DNA of 64,000 bases from Solobacterium sp. (GTDB lineage: Bacteria > Bacillota_I > Bacilli_A > Erysipelotrichales > Erysipelotrichaceae). The notes under the pieces were generated by a model. It was given only the letters and a program-made list of their open reading frames with translations, ran no database searches and was not told the origin of the DNA. A program made the position numbers and the translations under genes. Positions 54,852 to 63,871 of the stretch are shown in pieces. Position 1 is the first letter of the stretch, and each line of letters starts with the position of its first letter. The DNA is taken from NCBI GenBank assembly GCA_017512725.1, contig JAFWEW010000040.1, positions 17,783 to 81,782 of the forward strand, read 5' to 3'.

Positions 54852-55715
54852 TTATTTCGCCAGGAATTCCTTCATCGCCGGCAGGACGCGAAGGGCTTCT
54901 TCCCGTCCGATCTGATAGACGCGCTTCAGCTCTTCCGGGTCTTTTTCAATCTTGCCGATCTTCAGGTCCTGCGGGGGCCGGATCACAAACGCTTCCCCGT
55001 TTTTCTCCCGTTCTTCGATTCCTGCCATCTGAACGTTGTACTGGAACGGACGTTCCTTCATGGCTTTCGCCACTGCAGGATAGTCCTTCAGCAGTGCCTT
55101 TACGGCTGTCATGTAATGGTAGTCTTTCTTCCAGTATCCATACGGCTGGGTAAGAATGATTACATTCCGCTGATAGCCGAGCGATTCCATGAACTTATAC
55201 GGAACGGAGTCTGCGATTCCCCCGTCCAGAAGTTTCTTTCCGTCGATCTCCACCGGACGAGAGACCATCGGCATGGAAGCGGATGCCCGCATCCAGTCCA
55301 TATCGGTCTGTTCTCCATCCGTGCAGAGATGATAAACCGCTTCTCCGGTTTCCGCATCCGTTGCCCCGACATAGAACTTCATCGGGTTCTCTTTGAATGC
55401 CTGCTTGTCGAATACATCCAGTTCCTCCGGCAGTTCCCGGTAACAGAAATCCACACCGTAAAGGTCCCCGGTTTTGATCAGGGATTCCAGGCTGCAGTAG
55501 CGTTTGTCCCGGCAGTAGGCCGTATTGTACCGCAGCGGTCTGCCGATCTGTCTGGACTTGTAGTTGGATCCGAAGACTGCCCCGGCAGAGATGCCGATTG
55601 CCGCATCGAATGTGATGTCGTTTTCCATGAAGACGTCAATCACGCCGCAGGTAAACAGTCCCCGCATTGCGCCGCCTTCCATGATCAGCGCATGTTTTGT
55701 CATGTTCTCATTCAT
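54852..55715 (-). CDS. Patatin-like phospholipase
   Basis: 287 residues. Oxyanion loop GGAMRGLFTCGV near residue 14, nucleophile GISAGAVFG near 40 and the DGG dyad partner in KLLDGGIADSVPYK near 170 complete the Ser-Asp catalytic dyad. The family hydrolyses lipids; bacterial cytoplasmic members are of unclear role. It starts 2 bases from the stop of the dehydrogenase gene, with AAAGGAT upstream, so both are co-transcribed. Confidence 0.88.
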   Translation of the reverse strand: MNENMTKHALIMEGGAMRGLFTCGVIDVFMENDITFDAAIGISAGAVFGSNYKSRQIGRPLRYNTAYCRDKRYCSLESLIKTGDLYGVDFCYRELPEELDVFDKQAFKENPMKFYVGATDAETGEAVYHLCTDGEQTDMDWMRASASMPMVSRPVEIDGKKLLDGGIADSVPYKFMESLGYQRNVIILTQPYGYWKKDYHYMTAVKALLKDYPAVAKAMKERPFQYNVQMAGIEEREKNGEAFVIRPPQDLKIGKIEKDPEELKRVYQIGREEALRVLPAMKEFLAK

Positions 55716-55717
55716 AC

Positions 55718-56680
55718 TCAGTATCCTTTATCAAAATCAATGATCCGTTTCAGCGGCTTTCCTTCCGCGTAGCACTTCAGATTCTCAAGAAACAGCCGGA
55801 CAGTTTCTTCAACGGTGGATGCCAGGGAAAGATCTCCCGAGCAGTGCGGTGTGATCAGAAGGTTTGGGCAGTCCCAGATCGACGCTTCTGGTCCAAGCGG
55901 TTCTTCCTCGAACACATCCAGGGCAGCGTACAGCCGTCCCTTCCGCAGTTCCTGTTCCAGCGCTTTCTGATCGATTACGGTTCCTCTTCCGACATTGACC
56001 ACCAGTGCGCCTTCCGGCAGAAGTGACAGCTGCTGTTCCTTCAGAAGATGATACGTTTCATCCGTCTTTGGAAGCGAGAGGATCAGGATATCGGTTTCCG
56101 GAAGTACCTCTTCCAGCTGGGAAACCGGAACAGCCCGGTCAAAACAGTTCTGTGGATTGTTGCCGGAATGGTTCACTCCAATCATACATGCAGGCCGGAA
56201 TCCTTTCAGCCGTTCTGCACACGATTTTCCAATATCGCCTGTGCCAAGCAGCGTGATTCTGCTGCGATAGATCGAACGGACCGGAAGTCCCCGTTTCCAG
56301 ATATGGCTGGAAACAAGTTCTGTATACTCCCCCTGCCGGCGCAGTACTTCCAGAATGACCATGACAGCGTGTTCTGCGATCGTTGTGCCGTAAGCACCGG
56401 AACTGCTCGTCAGGATCACATTCTCTGCCGCATAGATGGAACGGTCGGTAAAACGGTCCACGCCGGCCGAAGAAGTGCAGTACCATTTCAGATTCGGTGC
56501 CTTTGACGCCAGCTCCGGAGAAAAGCCAAACAGGATCTCCGCATCTTCCACATGCGGCATGGCTGCTTCTGCAGTCGGATAGAACGACGCTTCGATGCCA
56601 TACTGTTCCGCTGCACTGCGAATCGCTTCTTCTTCCTTTGCCGTCATTTCCGGCATTACCGCTATCAGTTTTCGATTCAT
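55718..56680 (-). CDS. D-isomer-specific 2-hydroxyacid dehydrogenase
   Basis: 320 residues from ATG 56680, which has GGAAGGG 6 bases upstream. Rossmann motif LLGTGDIGKSCAERL near 145; the substrate residues are in NVGRGTVIDQKAL (Arg) near 230, then the Glu of DVFEEEPLGPEAS and the catalytic His in LLITPHCSGDL near 290. It oxidises or reduces D-2-hydroxy acids with NAD(P). Catalytic residues are complete; substrate unknown. Confidence 0.9.
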   Translation of the reverse strand: MNRKLIAVMPEMTAKEEEAIRSAAEQYGIEASFYPTAEAAMPHVEDAEILFGFSPELASKAPNLKWYCTSSAGVDRFTDRSIYAAENVILTSSSGAYGTTIAEHAVMVILEVLRRQGEYTELVSSHIWKRGLPVRSIYRSRITLLGTGDIGKSCAERLKGFRPACMIGVNHSGNNPQNCFDRAVPVSQLEEVLPETDILILSLPKTDETYHLLKEQQLSLLPEGALVVNVGRGTVIDQKALEQELRKGRLYAALDVFEEEPLGPEASIWDCPNLLITPHCSGDLSLASTVEETVRLFLENLKCYAEGKPLKRIIDFDKGY

Positions 56681-56697
56681 ACGTTTCCCTTCCATAT

Positions 56698-57297
56698 TTA
56701 TACCGGGACACGGACATGCAGGACAAGATCCTGACGTGTTCCCAGAATATCTTCTTCATACCGCAGCTGCCAGCGGCTGTAATGATGAATCACATACGGA
56801 ATGCCTCTGGCATTGCGGTGATCGCTGACGATACCGATATGGTTCGTAAAGACCACAATATCGCCTGCCTTCCAGCCTTCAATATCATTTAAATCACAGG
56901 TCAGCATTTCTGCGTTATTCGCAAAGAATACGATCAGGTTCCGGACTCTCCGGAAATCAATATTGATATCCGGTTCCTCGATGTCATATCGCTCCGGATG
57001 TGCCTTCACATCTTCATTTACCTGTTCCCGCAGATCATAGCCCGCATCCCGCAGGGCAATCCCGACAACATCCACGCAGGTGCCGTACGCATCATCCGGA
57101 TAGCCGCCGGCATAATATCTGCTTCGGTAGACCGGTCTTGTTTCGGTATAAGCCAGTGCTTTCTGAAAAACAACGGATGTCTCGTTCTCCGTTCTTCCAT
57201 ACGCATCCGCCAGACGGGAGGAAGAAGGACGGAATCCAAACAGAACTGCAGTCACTGCAGCAGTGACAAGCATGATCGGGATAGGGCTGTGCTTCAT
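56698..57297 (-). CDS. DUF1287 family exported protein
   Basis: 199 residues from ATG 57297 with a short signal or anchor (ILVTAAVTAVLFGF). The body matches DUF1287: GTCVDVVGIALRDAGYDL near 60 and AGDIVVFTNHIGIVSDHRN near 140, giving a Cys and a His in the positions of the NlpC/P60-like catalytic pair. Possible cell-wall peptidase; substrate unknown. It lies downstream of the SPFH/Arc operon, beyond a hairpin terminator. Confidence 0.84.
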   Translation of the reverse strand: MKHSPIPIMLVTAAVTAVLFGFRPSSSRLADAYGRTENETSVVFQKALAYTETRPVYRSRYYAGGYPDDAYGTCVDVVGIALRDAGYDLREQVNEDVKAHPERYDIEEPDINIDFRRVRNLIVFFANNAEMLTCDLNDIEGWKAGDIVVFTNHIGIVSDHRNARGIPYVIHHYSRWQLRYEEDILGTRQDLVLHVRVPV

Positions 57298-57313
57298 AAT
57301 AATCATGATAACG

Positions 57314-57343
57314 AAAAGTGAAGCCTCATGGGAGACCTCACCT
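57314..57343 (-). terminator. Terminator after the Arc-like gene
   Basis: GTGAGGTCTCC/GGCTTCAC imperfect stem followed by TTTTCG on the minus strand. Confidence 0.55.
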
Positions 57344-57357
57344 GTGGATAGCTGTTG

Positions 57358-57558
57358 TTACTTGATGTTGAATTCGGGCGGTACGTCGATTTCTTCTCCG
57401 ACGTACTTTCCGTTTTTCTTACGCTGTCTTACGCATTCACTCAGCAGATACTCGATCTGCCCGTTAACGGATCGAAAGTCATCTTCTGCCCAGGACGCGA
57501 TTGCGGCGTAGAGCTTCGGTGACAGGCGAAGCGGAACCTGTTTCTTTTCATCAGCCAT
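57358..57558 (-). CDS. Arc-type ribbon-helix-helix protein
   Basis: 66 residues: KKQVPLRLSPKLYAAIASWA and DDFRSVNGQIEYLLSECVRQ form the strand-helix-helix of Arc/MetJ DNA-binding proteins. Its start ATG overlaps the SPFH stop (TAATG). Arc-like small proteins often follow SPFH genes; a palindrome lies over the operon promoter (58566-58582) and is its likely operator. Confidence 0.85.
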   Translation of the reverse strand: MADEKKQVPLRLSPKLYAAIASWAEDDFRSVNGQIEYLLSECVRQRKKNGKYVGEEIDVPPEFNIK

Positions 57559-58544
57559 TAATACAGACTGCCTGAATTTACAACGGGCTGTGCATCATGG
57601 TTGCCGCAGAGAACAACCAGAAGATTGGATACCATCGCTGCCTTGCGTTCTTCGTCCAGATCAACCGTTCCGTTTTCTTTCAGACGGTCCAGTGCCATCT
57701 CAACCATGCCGACGGCACCGTCAACGATCATCTTTCTTGCGTCAATGATCGCACTTGCCTGCTGTCTCTGCAGCATGACTGCTGCGATCTCCGGCGCATA
57801 GGCCAGATAGGTAATACGTGCTTCGAGTACTTCGATGCCGGCATTGTCTACCTTCTTCTGGATCTCTCCCTTGATCCGGTCGGCTACAACGGTGCTGGAA
57901 CCCCGCAGGCTTCCGTCATCCGGCAGGCCGTCACCGGTCGTATCAATTCCGGGAGCCATGTCATACGGATACAGACGGACGATGTCACGCAGTGCGGTAT
58001 CGCACATCAGTGACAGGTATTCCTTGTAGTTGTCTACATTGAATACTGCCTTTGCGGTATCGGTAACTCTCCAGGTGACCGCGATGCCGATCTCAACCGG
58101 ATTGCCAAGCACATCATTGATCTTCTGACGGGCATTGTTCAGGGTCATGACCTTCAGGCTGATCTTTTTGGATACCACCTGCCCGCCGGCGCTCTGACCG
58201 TTCAGTACGATCGGAAGGCTGTCTGCCTTGACATCACCGCTCTGAGAGAGCTGGGTGCGTGCGGCCGGGTTTACCGCAGATACAAACGGATTTACAAAGT
58301 AGAAACCATCTCCCTTTAATGTACCGATATACTTTCCGAACAGGGTCAGTACCAGGGCTTCCTGCGGTTTCAGGACCTTCAGGCCAAGAAACATGATCCA
58401 TCCGAACACCAGCCAGATCATTCCCAGAATGGCGAAGATCACCTGTCCCGAGGCAAGACCGACAACCGCAAGTACATAAAGTACGAAGATGCCGATCAGT
58501 ACGGGCATGCCGTTGCTGCGCTGCTTTAATACTTTCTCTTCCAT
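57558..58544 (-). CDS. SPFH/Band 7 domain membrane protein
   Basis: 328 residues. Two N-terminal hydrophobic segments ([39 protein letters not shown]) then the SPFH domain, with [20 protein letters not shown] and [20 protein letters not shown]. It should oligomerise on the membrane like flotillins. AGGAGG upstream. The next gene is the Arc-like regulator. Confidence 0.88.
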   Translation of the reverse strand: MEEKVLKQRSNGMPVLIGIFVLYVLAVVGLASGQVIFAILGMIWLVFGWIMFLGLKVLKPQEALVLTLFGKYIGTLKGDGFYFVNPFVSAVNPAARTQLSQSGDVKADSLPIVLNGQSAGGQVVSKKISLKVMTLNNARQKINDVLGNPVEIGIAVTWRVTDTAKAVFNVDNYKEYLSLMCDTALRDIVRLYPYDMAPGIDTTGDGLPDDGSLRGSSTVVADRIKGEIQKKVDNAGIEVLEARITYLAYAPEIAAVMLQRQQASAIIDARKMIVDGAVGMVEMALDRLKENGTVDLDEERKAAMVSNLLVVLCGNHDAQPVVNSGSLY

Positions 58545-58565
58545 AAGAGCCTCCTGTATTATATC

Positions 58566-58600
58566 GATATCATTATGATATCACATTAATACTTTGTCAA
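58566..58600 (-). promoter_or_regulatory. Promoter and palindromic operator of the SPFH-Arc operon
   Basis: On the minus strand TTGACA (58600-58595), 17 bases, CATAAT (58577-58572). The 17-base palindrome GATATCATAATGATATC (58582-58566) covers the -10, and a further GATAT half-site follows. This is a plausible binding site for the operon's own ribbon-helix-helix protein. Confidence 0.65.
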
Positions 58601-58620
58601 CGTTCTTACCGGAGAAAGAA

Positions 58621-59709
58621 TCAGATACTCATCTCAAACAACGCCGATTTGCATTCATTGATGATCCGCAGTTTGTTCCAGTTGGATAATTCCGGATCGG
58701 CTTCTGCTTTCTTCATGATTTCATTAATGCCCGCTTCATCCGCATTCATAAAGCAGCGGTCGATGTGCTTCAGCTCGTCAATGATGCGTTCCGATTGTTT
58801 CGCAGAATCATTTGCCTCTTCCCGGTAAACGGTACAGGGACTCTTGCCAAAGTAATCCCGATAGCGGTCAATCTTGTCTTCATCCAGCAGATAGTTTCGG
58901 ACTTCTCTTCCAAACATCTCTTTCCGGTCTGCCAGTTCTTCCCTGTCTCTCTGCATTTCCCGCTTCATCGAACGGATCTTGGATTTCAGGAAGGACGTTC
59001 CCTTTATGAAGACCGCATAGTCTTCAAATACAGAAGGATCCTCAAAGTAGAGATAGATCCAGATTCCGTCAATGATATATTTCTTATCTTTATGCTGTGA
59101 TGCATAATCCATTGCGAACTTTACGAAATCGATGAATACCTTATCTTCATATTCTTCCTTTGGAAGGCTGTCTCGTTCGGAGATGCCAATATAGTATTTT
59201 GCACCTTCCCCGGCAAAGAAACTGCTGAACATGTCGGAATAGTCCTTCAGATCTTCCATTGAGAAATGGTCTTTCGTAAGAAGCAGATCATCCAGTTCGA
59301 TATGATCGATATCATCTCCTTCCAGGGTTCTTGCCATCATCGATTTTCCGCTTCCGGAGTGTCCGAGTATAAAGCAGATGTTTGTACCGCCGGAATTGAA
59401 GTGTTCTTCTTTGTAATAGAGATCCGGTTCGGTGTGCGCATATTTTTCGCTTGGAAGCTCTTCAAAGAAGTCATTGTCTGCTTTCAGCTTTTCTTTTACC
59501 TGCTCATACATCTCCGGCACACTGTGGCCCAGGAATTCGTTTGAGTAATAATTTGAAATCCGTTTCTGCTTTTTCGGAAGGGCCCGGTATTTTACAAATA
59601 CCTTATTCAGCTCCCGCAGTGAGTTGATCTCATCGGTAATGATGGCCAGCGATGCATCATTGCACACCTGTTCCAGATTTTCGTAACGTTCCATTGTTGT
59701 TTTTTCCAT
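58621..59709 (-). CDS. P-loop ATPase/kinase-like protein
   Basis: 362 residues from ATG 59709 (59694 is also possible). Walker A is CFILGHSGSGKSMMA near residue 115; Walker B-like KKYIIDGIWIYLYF near 195. The rest is helical, with an acidic N-terminus. A DIDHIELDDLL segment beyond the P-loop is like that of small-molecule kinases. It follows the zinc-ribbon metalloprotease-like gene by 24 bases on the same strand. No specific family recognised. Confidence 0.75.
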   Translation of the reverse strand: MEKTTMERYENLEQVCNDASLAIITDEINSLRELNKVFVKYRALPKKQKRISNYYSNEFLGHSVPEMYEQVKEKLKADNDFFEELPSEKYAHTEPDLYYKEEHFNSGGTNICFILGHSGSGKSMMARTLEGDDIDHIELDDLLLTKDHFSMEDLKDYSDMFSSFFAGEGAKYYIGISERDSLPKEEYEDKVFIDFVKFAMDYASQHKDKKYIIDGIWIYLYFEDPSVFEDYAVFIKGTSFLKSKIRSMKREMQRDREELADRKEMFGREVRNYLLDEDKIDRYRDYFGKSPCTVYREEANDSAKQSERIIDELKHIDRCFMNADEAGINEIMKKAEADPELSNWNKLRIINECKSALFEMSI

Positions 59710-59733
59710 TCCCAATTATTCTTCGCGGATGTA

Positions 59734-62700
59734 TTACCGCTTTTCCAGTTCCACGATATAAGCGTGATGCTTTTCACTGCTTTCCGTTTTGTTCGTACCG
59801 TCTTCCGACATGGTCTGGTTTTCCATGATCGTTCCGTTGATGGAAAGATGAACTGATATGAGTTCATTGTTTTCAAACTTCAGGACCATACTCGTACCGT
59901 CGGTAGCGAGCGCATCATATTCCAGATCATCATACCGGAACCGGAGATCCTCACCCAGATACAGATGAATATAATCTACACGTTCTCCGGCATAATCCGC
60001 ATCCACCGCATTGATAGTTACGAAACCATTTATTTCCGGCGGCACTTCCGTCACCGCACAGTAAATCGCATCCTCATACCGGTTCACAACCGTTCCGACA
60101 ATCCGCAGGTCGTCCCGTTTAAATACCTCATCGACTTTGACATTGCTGTCCTTCCGGTCGTGACCATGGAAATGGAAATTCAGTTCTCCTAGCTGCAGGA
60201 TGACCTTGTCTCCCTGGATCGTAACGCTGTTGTTCATCGGCCATGGATCATAGGAGTAGACATCCGTATCGGTATCCGGTCGTTCCTTTGCGCTGAACCC
60301 GACCAGAGAATCCGATATCAGAGTCAGACTCTGATAGGTTTTCGAATCCGTATTGCCGGAAGAGATCCGCAGGACGGCCGGTTCGGATTCCGGTCCGTAA
60401 CAGTCGTATCCGCCGCGGAAGGCATGGACATATTCTCTGTATGTGACCGTGATTTCGGTATCGTCCGATGCCGGATCGACATCCAGTTGGGAAAGTGCGA
60501 TCTCCATCGGATCTGCAAACCGGTCCGGTTCGATATCGAAGTCTTTTTTCTCTTTTCCGGCCGCAGAAACCGTCATCAGGATCCCATCCACATGACCGTC
60601 TGCCGCTGCCGCAGAACGTGCCGGCAGGGTAATCACCAGATTGTTCTTCTTCTGTTCCAGTCCCGCTTTTTTCGGTGCGTACATCGTATAGACGGTATAC
60701 CCGGTGGAACCGTCATATTTCTTATTTCCAAGGGCTCCGTAGATCTCCAGGATCTTTCGGTTGTTGGAACCTGCGCCTTTGCGGTACCGCTTCTGTGCAT
60801 AGACAAACAGGCCCTCATTGGTCTGGTCATATTTGCCAAACGGCACCAGACTCATCTCTTTGCGGGCACTGTTTTTCTTCTCGTCAAATACGATCAGAAG
60901 CGCCGCCGGCTCTTCCCGGTTCTGAAGGAATTCCCGATAGCCGACCACATAGCTGCCGGCAGATTTCATCGGCACATGGATGCCCTTGTCATCCAGGTTC
61001 ATCAGCGGATAAGCCGCCCGGTGCTCATCATAGTAATAACCGACCGAGCCGACATAGTTTGGTCCTTCCGATGTCGCCCATTTCCGGTAATACGCATCGA
61101 ATTCCTTATCGCTGAGTTCCAGCACCGCCATCAGGATCTCACTGATGACCGGTGTCTTATACAGGCTCCGGGCATTCATCAGCCGCCTTGCCGTAACGAC
61201 CTTATCGGTTTCATCCCGAAGATACCGTACAAAGACGGAAAGCAGATAACCGTAGCGCTGCTGGAATTCCGTATCTCCGGTACTCTTGTCGTCCATCGTA
61301 CTGAACATCGTCATCAGATAGTTCGTAGACGTCAGGGCCGGATCGGTCGTGATGATCTCTTCACCGATGTAGTATTCCTTGGCATCCGCTTCCAGTACCA
61401 GTGCGGTCATCTCATCAAACTTGACGCTGGTTCCGCAGTTCTTGAAGTGGTACTCATCCTGACAGATATGGAACAGTTCATGCGTGATCGTCAGAAGCAG
61501 ATTATCCCGCATCTCCTTTCCGTTTTTATCTTCCGCCAGGAAAGTCTCCGGATCACGCATATCAATGTTGATATATGTTTTATGGACCCAGTGGGAAACT
61601 GCCTCTCCCATATTCGGGTCTTTTCCGCCCAGTTTCTTGACCAGAAATTCAATCGTTCCCTTCGGAACCCGGACCATCGCCTTCTCTCCCAGGTACATGT
61701 AGGCAGTCTGAATATGGCTGTAGATGGTCTGGATGTTCTTTGGTACTTCGATCTCCTTTTTGATCCTCTGATAGTCAGCGTCTTTTTCAACGTATTCCTT
61801 GATCCGTTCAACAACGCTCTTGTTCTGGTTGTACCAGTTATACAGGCTTCCATTGGTTTCCCGGCGTATCTTTTCATCCGCCTGGAAATCTTCTTCTGCC
61901 GTTGTGCGGTATTTCTCTTCGATCTCCCGCAGTTCTTCCAGCTTTCCAGCCTGGTCCGGATCAACATCCTGTACTTTGTACCGGATCAGAAAGTTGCCGT
62001 ATTTATTGGATCCGGTCAGCTTGCCGTCACCCAGCCAGGAGTAATACCAGTGTGCCCGTACTTCTTCCGTGATCCAGCCTGCGATCGCAGGAGCGGTCAC
62101 CATGAAAATAAACGTTCCGATATAGGCCAGAACGATCATGCTGTTCTGATTGCCGGTAATATGGTAGGTACCGTTCTTCACTTCCCCGTCGTACTCGATC
62201 AGTTCGTTGTTGTCATCGACCCGGTACACAACGACATGATCCTGAAGGTCTTCCGGTACTCCGAACTGGTTCAGGTCAAAATACATGGAGTATTCACCCG
62301 GGAAACGCTCATCTGCTTCAAGACCCCCGTCAAGTTCCCAGGCACCAATCGCATAGATCCCTTCCGCATGGAGATCTTCAACGATTCCCATTGCCCGCTC
62401 ATCCTGATCCTCTACCGGTTTCATGGAAAGAACGGTATCTTCATAGAGCTGATCTTTTTCCGCGGTAATCCGGATCCCTTCCACCGGTGTGATATCCACC
62501 GGATCACTGTGATACGTCACTTCCGGCAGCGTGTGTTTTTTGTCAGAAAGCGAATCATTAAACTCCGCAGTACCGCCTCCGGAGTTCAGAGACGGCTCAT
62601 TCTTATGCGGCATGAGAAAACCCGGATACTTGAACGCACTGATGCCGACAAGTACCGCCAGGGTAACGATCAGTATTTTATCCAGGATCCCCCAGGACCC

Positions 62701-62934
62701 TTTCTTCTCCGGATCTGCCTTTGTTTTCCGGGCAGGTGCAGGGTTTGTCTTTCCCGTCTGTTTCGGCTGCCCCGCAGAAGGTGCAGCAGGCGCTGCCTGC
62801 GGAGTGACCGGTGCAGAAGAAGGAGCCTGCGCCGATGGAGCCGGTGCGGGTGTGAATACCGCAGCTCCGCATTTGGTGCAGAATTTTGCATGATCGGGAA
62901 GCTGCGTACCGCACGTCGTACAATACTTCGCCAT
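59734..62934 (-). CDS. Zinc-ribbon membrane protein with extracytoplasmic HExxH metalloprotease-like domain
   Basis: 1066 residues. Zinc ribbon at the N-terminus (CTTCG and CTKCG at 5-8 and 19-22), a Pro/Ala-rich spacer, one membrane helix near 84-107 (ILDKILIVTLAVLVGISAF), then a large outside part. THELFHICQDEYHF holds HExxH at 485-489 with Glu candidates about 25 residues on (EMTALVLEADAKEYY). The C-terminal 350 residues are beta-rich, probably immunoglobulin-like. Zinc-ribbon/TM proteins of this layout often carry variable sensor or enzyme domains. A metallopeptidase function is likely but unproven. Confidence 0.8.
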   Translation of the reverse strand: MAKYCTTCGTQLPDHAKFCTKCGAAVFTPAPAPSAQAPSSAPVTPQAAPAAPSAGQPKQTGKTNPAPARKTKADPEKKGSWGILDKILIVTLAVLVGISAFKYPGFLMPHKNEPSLNSGGGTAEFNDSLSDKKHTLPEVTYHSDPVDITPVEGIRITAEKDQLYEDTVLSMKPVEDQDERAMGIVEDLHAEGIYAIGAWELDGGLEADERFPGEYSMYFDLNQFGVPEDLQDHVVVYRVDDNNELIEYDGEVKNGTYHITGNQNSMIVLAYIGTFIFMVTAPAIAGWITEEVRAHWYYSWLGDGKLTGSNKYGNFLIRYKVQDVDPDQAGKLEELREIEEKYRTTAEEDFQADEKIRRETNGSLYNWYNQNKSVVERIKEYVEKDADYQRIKKEIEVPKNIQTIYSHIQTAYMYLGEKAMVRVPKGTIEFLVKKLGGKDPNMGEAVSHWVHKTYINIDMRDPETFLAEDKNGKEMRDNLLLTITHELFHICQDEYHFKNCGTSVKFDEMTALVLEADAKEYYIGEEIITTDPALTSTNYLMTMFSTMDDKSTGDTEFQQRYGYLLSVFVRYLRDETDKVVTARRLMNARSLYKTPVISEILMAVLELSDKEFDAYYRKWATSEGPNYVGSVGYYYDEHRAAYPLMNLDDKGIHVPMKSAGSYVVGYREFLQNREEPAALLIVFDEKKNSARKEMSLVPFGKYDQTNEGLFVYAQKRYRKGAGSNNRKILEIYGALGNKKYDGSTGYTVYTMYAPKKAGLEQKKNNLVITLPARSAAAADGHVDGILMTVSAAGKEKKDFDIEPDRFADPMEIALSQLDVDPASDDTEITVTYREYVHAFRGGYDCYGPESEPAVLRISSGNTDSKTYQSLTLISDSLVGFSAKERPDTDTDVYSYDPWPMNNSVTIQGDKVILQLGELNFHFHGHDRKDSNVKVDEVFKRDDLRIVGTVVNRYEDAIYCAVTEVPPEINGFVTINAVDADYAGERVDYIHLYLGEDLRFRYDDLEYDALATDGTSMVLKFENNELISVHLSINGTIMENQTMSEDGTNKTESSEKHHAYIVELEKR

Positions 62935-62945
62935 AGCGGTCCTCC

Positions 62946-63674
62946 CTACGGGCGCATCAGACAGATGATGGCCTTCACGCCATCTTTTGTCTGCATCATT
63001 CCAACCCCGTACTGTGTTCCATTGTTTTCACAGAAATACTTGATATGCAGAATGCCGGGACCTTCGGTATACAGCTGGCCGTCATTAAAGGATCCGTAAA
63101 AATGGGACTGTCCGCTTTCGTAAGATCCTTCCGGATTACTCTGATAACGGGACCAGTACCAGTAACAGGTCGCTGCGATATCGTTCTGTCCCGGATCGAT
63201 ATTTACATAAGCCAGCATATCGCCCGGGTTGCCGCTTTCATTATTCGGGTCATACTTCACCCAGGCTTTCCAGTCACCCAGAATATCCGGCAGCTGTGTG
63301 AGCTGTACCGCATCCTCCGGGAACCAGTTATAGCGAACATCATTCTCATACCAGTCAAACATCTGAAGATTCAGTTTTTCATCCGGTACCGGCTGGCTGG
63401 CAGCGGGATTCGGATTTGTTTCTTCCGGCTGCGGAGTCGTTACAGCCACAACCTCTTCGTCACCCGGTTCTTCGATAACCAGTTCCTGCCCCGGATTATC
63501 ATCACCTGGTGTAGTAACCGGATTCCCGCCGGGATTGCTGTAGTTATAAGACGGGGCTGGTTTTGCGGCAGATGCGCGCGCAGAAAGGATCCACACAAGC
63601 ATTCCTGCGTTTGCCAGTAACAGCAAAATGGTGCGTATTGATACGCTTCCTTTGTGATCAGTTATCATTGACAT
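62946..63674 (-). CDS. Membrane-anchored protein of unknown function
   Basis: 242 residues. An N-terminal anchor (TILLLLANAGMLVWILSA) is followed by a Pro/Asn/Glu-rich linker of about 80 residues and a compact domain with aromatics (NLQMFDWYENDVRYNWFPED, CYWYWSRYQS) and two further Cys. No family recognised. It stops 11 bases before the zinc-ribbon gene start and is likely co-transcribed with it. Confidence 0.75.
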   Translation of the reverse strand: MSMITDHKGSVSIRTILLLLANAGMLVWILSARASAAKPAPSYNYSNPGGNPVTTPGDDNPGQELVIEEPGDEEVVAVTTPQPEETNPNPAASQPVPDEKLNLQMFDWYENDVRYNWFPEDAVQLTQLPDILGDWKAWVKYDPNNESGNPGDMLAYVNIDPGQNDIAATCYWYWSRYQSNPEGSYESGQSHFYGSFNDGQLYTEGPGILHIKYFCENNGTQYGVGMMQTKDGVKAIICLMRP

Positions 63675-63871
63675 GCCCTCCGGCTGTTTACCTATTAGAT
63701 ATATTTATCGTAAACAGATATAAAACGAACCACAATACCCTTTTCCAAAGTTCCGTTTTCTTCCCGATTCTGAAACAAAATCGGTCAGTTTTCATGCATG
63801 GTACCCGCATGAAAACACTTTCATCAAAAAAGTTCAAAAAAGGTATTGCAAAAGTATGGGTTTGGGTAAAT

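Noticed and set aside
60424..63099. 891-codon plus-strand frame opposite the zinc-ribbon protein gene
   Set aside because: Antisense shadow; composition is low-complexity (Ile/Arg/Phe-rich), and the minus strand has clear domains.
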